DNA of 64,000 bases from Rhyzopertha dominica (Eukaryota > Arthropoda > Insecta > Coleoptera > Bostrichidae), in NCBI GenBank assembly GCA_025024175.1, contig QCXZ01000138.1, positions 53,415,092 to 53,479,091 of the forward strand, read 5' to 3'. How positions within the stretch are numbered: the first letter of the stretch is position 1; the number at the start of each line of letters is the position of its first letter. A program made the translations under genes and the position numbers. Under the pieces are notes generated by a model that did no database searches, was not told the origin of the DNA, and was given only the letters and a program-made list of their open reading frames with translations. Below are positions 58,186 through 64,000 of the stretch, piece by piece.

Positions 58186-61100
58186 TAAAATNGACAAACA
58201 GATATATTTTGAGCTGCAGATTACAAAAATTTGATCAGAAATGAGCTAGGACGTCAGGCGGCCTAATTTACTCCACTTTTAGATCGAACCGTTGTAGCTA
58301 GCGACAAACGGATACCATTCCGAAATTCAGGAGGTCCAGATTAGTAAATATGTTTGAAATTATACGAATCGGAGGTGCAAAAATTTTAAGGTCCAAAAAG
58401 AACAAAGGGGTTAGCCTTTGACGTTTTATGATTTTTCGGTGGAAACTAATTTTAGCTCAAAATCGATAAACAGATGTATTTTTAGCTGGAGATTCCAAAG
58501 ATTTGATCAGAAATGAGCTAGGACGTCAGGCGGCCTAATTTACTCCGCTTTTAGATCGAACCGTTGTAGCTAGCGACAAACGGATACCATTCCGAAATTC
58601 AGGAGGTCCAGATTAGTAAATATGTTTGAAATTATACGAATCGGAGGTGCAAAAATTTTAAGGTCCAAAAAGAACAAAGGGGTTAGCCTTTGACGTTTTA
58701 TGATTTTTCGGTGGAAACTAATTTTAGCTCAAAATCGATAAACAGATGTATTTTTAGCTGGAGATTCCAAAGATTTGATCAGAAATGAGCTAGGACGTCA
58801 GGCGGCCTAATTTACTCCGCTTTTAGATCGAACCGTTGTAGCTAGCGACAAACGGATACCATTCCGAAATTCAGGAGCTCCAGATTAGTAAATCTGCTTG
58901 AAATAATACGAATCGGAAGTGCAAAAATTTTAAGGTCCAAAAAGAACAGAGGGGTTAGCCTTTGATGTTTTGCGATTTTTCGGTGGAAACTAATTTTAGC
59001 TCAAAATCGACAAACAGATGTATTTTGAGCTGCAGATTCCAAAAATTTGATCAGAAATGAGCTAGGACGTCAGGCGGCCTAATTTACTCCACTTTTAGAT
59101 CGAACCGTTGTAGCTAGCGACAAACGGATACCATTCCGAAACTCAGGAGGTCCAGATTAGTAAATATGTTTGAAATTATACGAATCGGAGGTGCAAAAAT
59201 TTTAAGGTCCAAAAAGAACAAAGGGGTTAGCCTTTGACGTTTTATGATTTTTCGGTGGAAACTAATTTTAGCTCAAAATCGATAAACAGATGTATTTTTA
59301 GCTGGAGATTCCAAAAATTTGATCAGAAATGAGCTAGGACGTCAGGCGGCCTAATTTACTCCGCTTTTAGATCGAACCGTTGTAGCTAGCGACAAACGGA
59401 TACCATTCCGAAATTCAGGAGGTCCAGATTAGTAAATATGTTTGAAATTATACGAATCGGAGGTGCAAAAATTTTAAGGTCCAAAAAGAACAAAGGGGTT
59501 AGCCTTTGACGTTTTATGATTTTTCGGTGGAAACTAATTTTAGCTCAAAATCGATAAACAGATGTATTTTTAGCTGGAGATTCCAAAGATTTGATCAGAA
59601 ATGAGCTAGGACGTCAGGCGGCCTAATTTACTCCGCTTTTAGATCGAACCGTTGTAGCTAGCGACAAACGGATACCATTCCGAAATTCAGGAGCTCCAGA
59701 TTAGTAAATCTGCTTGAAATAATACGAATCGGAAGTGCAAAAATTTTAAGGTCCAAAAAGAACAGAGGGGTTAGCCTTTGATGTTTTGCGATTTTTCGGT
59801 GGAAACTAATTTTAGCTCAAAATCGACAAACAGATGTATTTTGAGCTGCAGATTCCAAAAATTTGATCAGAAATGAGCTAGGACGTCAGGCGGCCTAATT
59901 TACTCCACTTTTAGATCGAACCGTTGTAGCTAGCGACAAACGGATACCATTCCGAAACTCAGGAGGTCCAGATTAGTAAATATGTTTGAAATTATACGAA
60001 TCGGAGGTGCAAAAATTTTAAGGTCCAAAAAGAACAAAGGGGTTAGCCTTTGACGTTTTATGATTTTTCGGTGGAAACTAATTTTAGCTCAAAATCGATA
60101 AACAGATGTATTTTTAGCTGGAGATTCCAAAAATTTGATCAGAAATGAGCTAGGACGTCAGGCGGCCTAATTTACTCCGCTTTTAGATCGAACCGTTGTA
60201 GCTAGCGACAAACGGATACCATTCCGAAATTCAGGAGGTCCAGATTAGTAAATATGTTTGAAATTATACGAATCGGAGGTGCAAAAATTTTAAGGTCCAA
60301 AAAGAACAAAGGGGTTAGCCTTTGACGTTTTATGATTTTTCGGTGGAAACTAATTTTAGCTCAAAATCGATAAACAGATGTATTTTTAGCTGGAGATTCC
60401 AAAAATTTGATCAGAAATGAGCTAGGACGTCAGGCGGCCTAATTTACTCCGCTTTTAGATCGAACCGTTGTAGCTAGCGACAAACGGATACCATTCCGAA
60501 ATTCAGGAGGTCCAGATTAGTAAATATGTTTGAAATTATACGAATCGGAGGTGCAAAAATTTTAAGGTCCAAAAAGAACAAAGGGGTTAGCCTTTGACGT
60601 TTTATGATTTTTCGGTGGAAACTAATTTTAGCTCAAAATCGATAAACAGATGTATTTTTAGCTGGAGATTCCAAAAATTAGATCAGAAATGAGCTAGGAC
60701 GTCAGGCGGCCTAATTTACTCCGCTTTTAGATCGAACCGTTGTAGCTAGCGACAAACGGATACCATTCCGAAATTCAGGAGGTCCAGATTAGTAAATATG
60801 TTTGAAATTATACGAATCGGAGGTGCAAAAATTTTAAGGTCCAAAAAGAACAAAGGGGTTAGCCTTTGACGTTTTATGATTTTTCGGTGGAAACTAATTT
60901 TAGCTCAAAATCGATAAAACAGATGTATTTTTAGCTGGAGATTCCAAAAATTTGATCAGAAATGAGCTAGGACGTCAGGCGGCCTAATTTACTCCGCTTT
61001 TAGATCGAACCGTTGTAGCTAGCGACAAACGGATACCATTCCGAAATTCAGGAGCTCCAGATTAGTAAATCTGCTTGAAATAATACGAATCGGAAGTGCA

Positions 61101-62053
61101 AAAATTTTAAGGTCCAAAAAGAACAGAGGGGTTAGCCTTTGATGTTTTGCGATTTTTCGGTGGAAACTAATTTTAGCTCAAAATCGACAAACAGATGTAT
61201 TTTGAGCTGCAGATTCCAAAAATTTGATCAGAAATGAGCTAGGACGTCAGGCGGCCTAATTTACTCCACTTTTAGATCGAACCGTTGTAGCTAGCGACAA
61301 ACGGATACCATTCCGAAACTCAGGAGGTCCAGATTAGTAAATATGTTTGAAATTATACGAATCGGAGGTGCAAAAATTTTAAGGTCCAAAAAGAACAAAG
61401 GGGTTAGCCTTTGACGTTTTATGATTTTTCGGTGGAAACTAATTTTAGCTCAAAATCGATAAACAGATGTATTTTTAGCTGGAGATTCCAAAAATTTGAT
61501 CAGAAATGAGCTAGGACGTCAGGCGGCCTAATTTACTCCGCTTTTAGATCGAACCGTTGTAGCTAGCGACAAACGGATACCATTCCGAAATTCAGGAGCT
61601 CCAGATTAGTAAATCTGCTTGAAATAATACGAATCGGAAGTGCAAAAATTTTAAGGTCCAAATAGAACAGAGGGGTTAGCCTTTGATGTTTTGCGATTTT
61701 TCGGTGGAAACTAATTTTAGCTCAAAATCGACAAACAGATGTATTTTTAGCTGCAGATTCCAAAAATTTTGATCAGAAATGAGCTAGGACATCGGGCGGC
61801 CTAATTTATTCCGCTTCTAGATCGAACCGTTGAAGCTAGCGACAAACGGATACCATTCCAAAATTCAGGAGGTCCAGATTAGTAAATATGCCTGAAATTA
61901 TACAAATCGGAGGTGCAAAAATTTTAAAGTTCAAAAAGAACAAAGGGGTTAGCTTTTGATGTTTTGTGATTTTTCGGTGGAAACTAATTTTAGCTCAAAA
62001 TCGACACACAGATGTATTTTGAGCTGCAGACTGCAAAAACTTGATCAGAGATG
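58186..62053 (+). repeat. 272-bp satellite array 3, about 14 copies with higher-order structure
   Basis: Landmark AAAAATTTTAAGG words lie at 58379, 58651, 58923, 59195, 59467, 59739, 60011, 60283, 60555, 60827, 61100, 61372, 61644 and 61917, that is 272 bp apart with two 273-bp exceptions. Two monomer types alternate. Type A has GACGTTTTATG, GATAAACAG and TTTTTAGCTGG; type B has AACAGAGG, GATGTTTTGCG, GACAAACAG and a preceding GAGCTCC...AATCTGC. The order is AAB AAB AAAAB A B plus a diverged last copy resembling array 1. Two successive AAB units of 816 bp (58379-59194 and 59195-60010) differ at only one position I can see. Edges start and stop at arbitrary points in the monomer. Confidence 0.97.
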
Positions 62054-64000
62054 TTGCATAGAAATGCCTTTTGTGTAACCCTTAAAACGCCTTCAAAATC
62101 TTGATAAATAAGGGTTATGAACATTAAATATATATGCAGAGTTTTGAATAGGTCTAAATAATATGTCGATTATAGGTTAATGCAGTTAACTGTAGCAATT
62201 AGATCAGGATTTTTAGTTGTAAAATCCAGTTTGATAATGCAGTAGGTTCGAATTATCTACTCTGATTTTTCCTCATTAGTTATTTACCGCCGTGTTTCTG
62301 AAAGGCATTCTAAACCTTTGCTGGTGAGTCTTACTCTCATTAATAAAATCTGACACAGCAAATATAAAATGAGACAATCGTTCGCGCAAGTTCAAGATGT
62401 TGTGTGTGTCTTAGAATATGGCGCTAATACGTTAATAGGGAAATGTCTTTTAATCATATTATATCTATGGAACTGAGAGATTGAACATCGCTCTATTGGA
62501 AGCAGACTCTTCATTTTTATAATATAATATAATAATATAATAGTGAACATGTCTCTATTAAAATAAATTCAAGGCATATACATTTTTATTCTCAGGAATT
62601 CGTTTACTACCGACATGCTAAACATGACTACTGAACTAAATGGGTTAGGATAACCTTGAGCAGGTGTATATTCTTGTAATTATTATTACCATTAGTTTAT
62701 CACGAAAAGAAGGTAATTCTTAACAAACTTAATAACAAATATCTGTACCTTAAAACTTTACCCTTCACGGCCCCTATCTTTTGTATCCATGCCATTGTTA
62801 ATACAGCATCAGAAGGTGAAAATTTCCAAGAAGCTTGTGGCTTTCAGTTATGTTCTGAAATTTTGCTGGGACAGCTAAAGTGTAGCGTGTCATGTTAATA
62901 CGGGAATATAACGTCAATAACATTGTTAATACATATTTACCATTACAGTGCGTGATACATACTGTGGAAAGATATTGTTTTAACGCTAAGCTCAGAAATT
63001 GGTGTTTTTTTTATGGAAAAATCTTGAAAAGTTCTCGAATCAGGTTAGTTCTTTATTAATGTCGACTGTCGCTGCTACAGCTGCTGGTTACTGATATTTC
63101 AAATTTTTTTATCAACTGGGCTTGGAATTATTTCGCGTAGATGAGAACGAATTAATGTTCTATGAAAATCGTTTAGATTAGTCACTGACGGCTGCACAAA
63201 ATGAATGATGTGTTACCCCCAGTCCTCGCGTTTTCGAGCCCACACCGTCAAAATGCATGAGCCCCGTCAGTACGATGAAACATACGTACAGACGGGCACA
63301 AGTGGCTTAAATTATTGCAAATCCAACATGCGCTGCATGACAAGTTTTGCGAGCTACTTATAGACTGACATTTAAATATTTAATAGACATCAAAAGCTTT
63401 GCGATTTTCGCTAGAAACTTTCTTCCCTAAGGGCGAAAAATGCAACAATTACATAGATAGATCTAGCCCATTTATTTTTTTATTTAGCAAGATTCCTACG
63501 TGATCGTATCAACATTCTAAACTGAATTTTATTCTGTTGCTTACAATAATTTACCAATTGATTTTCATTCTTAACTAGCGACTCCAATTGTTTTATTTTC
63601 TATTTATTTTCTTGTTGGTGTGTTCATTTCTTAGACCCGATTTTGTTTTCGAAATCCTATTTCGATTTTAAATTCTGTACTCGATTGGTGGGCTCGATTT
63701 CGATTCCCAGACCCGAAAGGAATGATCGAGGGTGACTAGTTTTTATTGAGACACCCGGTATATTTACTGGACATTAATAATCCATTACCTTAATAATGAC
63801 TGTTCGTGCTGAACCTTCATAAGGGTTAAAATGGGGCATCTGCGTCTTATCTGCTGCCCGGAGCAGTTCTCAAAAGTTTAAAAGCGAAGTGAAAAATCGT
63901 CGTTCTCGTGAAACAAGGCGAATGACGAATCTTTGAGGTCGGAAACTTTATGTCATTTTTCTCCTTCCGTCCAATACGTCTCTAATAAATCACCCCACCA
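62054..64000. other. Non-coding, unassigned; AT microsatellite and mariner-like end word
   Basis: 62518-62546 is an imperfect (AATAT)n/(AAT)n microsatellite. Near 63741-63762 TTTTATTGAGACACCCGGTA resembles a Tc1/mariner terminal repeat, but no partner was found. Around 63590-63720 several TTCGATTT/CGATTCC words recur without forming a clear repeat unit. No coding remnant was seen. Confidence 0.4.

Noticed and set aside
62236..62260. GGTTCGAATTAT word considered as a tRNA B box
   Set aside because: No A box or cloverleaf can be formed around it; the flanking GTAG/CTAC stem encloses too large a loop.

Overview
The window looks like a non-genic stretch of an animal genome, most likely an insect. 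It is AT-rich (my impression is about 60-65 % AT) with scattered moderately GC-rich, non-repetitive islands. It has no long open frame, no recognisable host exon chain, and no bacterial-style gene packing. Everything I can identify as protein-derived is a transposable-element remnant. The insect guess rests on the kinds of element present (Penelope-like elements with GIY-YIG domains, and IS630/Tc1/mariner-type transposases of a form common in insects); I cannot name the species. Single N bases are scattered through it (cluster at 6484-6842; also near 13161, 23330, 24235, 40927, 41213, 41260, 58182, 58192).

Three kinds of structure stand out. (1) A 272-bp satellite family forms three separate head-to-tail arrays, all in the same orientation: 18918-20309 (about 5 copies), 35624-36392 (about 2.8 copies) and 58186-62053 (about 14 copies). 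The third array has recent higher-order amplification. (2) A Penelope-like retroelement (PLE) graveyard has pieces at 13704-13864 (+), 20925-21440 (+), 25088-26285 (-), 31940-32025 (+), 48555-49530 (+), 50205-50440 (+) and 51560-51790 (-), with a LINE-type fragment at 48234-48530 (-). (3) A set of short motifs has hammerhead-ribozyme architecture (stem I, CTGANGA box, stem II, GAAA, a tiny palindromic stem III, then U-H). They lie at 163-202 (-), 8155-8197 (+), 9592-9631 (+), 25088-25125 (-), 38099-38141 (-) and 50392-50434 (+), with decayed copies at 15155-15195, 16024-16062, 21401-21436 and 26361-26400. Some sit at the 3' ends of PLE pieces and others stand alone. The stems differ in sequence between families but still pair, which supports a conserved RNA fold.

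DNA-transposon remnants are a frame-shifted DDE transposase at 10861-11560 (+), whose D-to-E spacing is close to 82 residues, and two shorter fragments at 42377-42578 (-) and 44111-44430 (-). Two tRNA-promoter-like SINE remnants (about 8760-8930 and 47338-47425) and several small dispersed repeats complete the inventory.

A diverged pair of about 110-bp elements 1.3 kb apart (37675-37784 and 38976-39087) keeps matching GATA-, homeodomain- and forkhead-like words. It is the best candidate here for host regulatory DNA. The rest is unassigned non-coding sequence, which could be intergenic or a very large intron.
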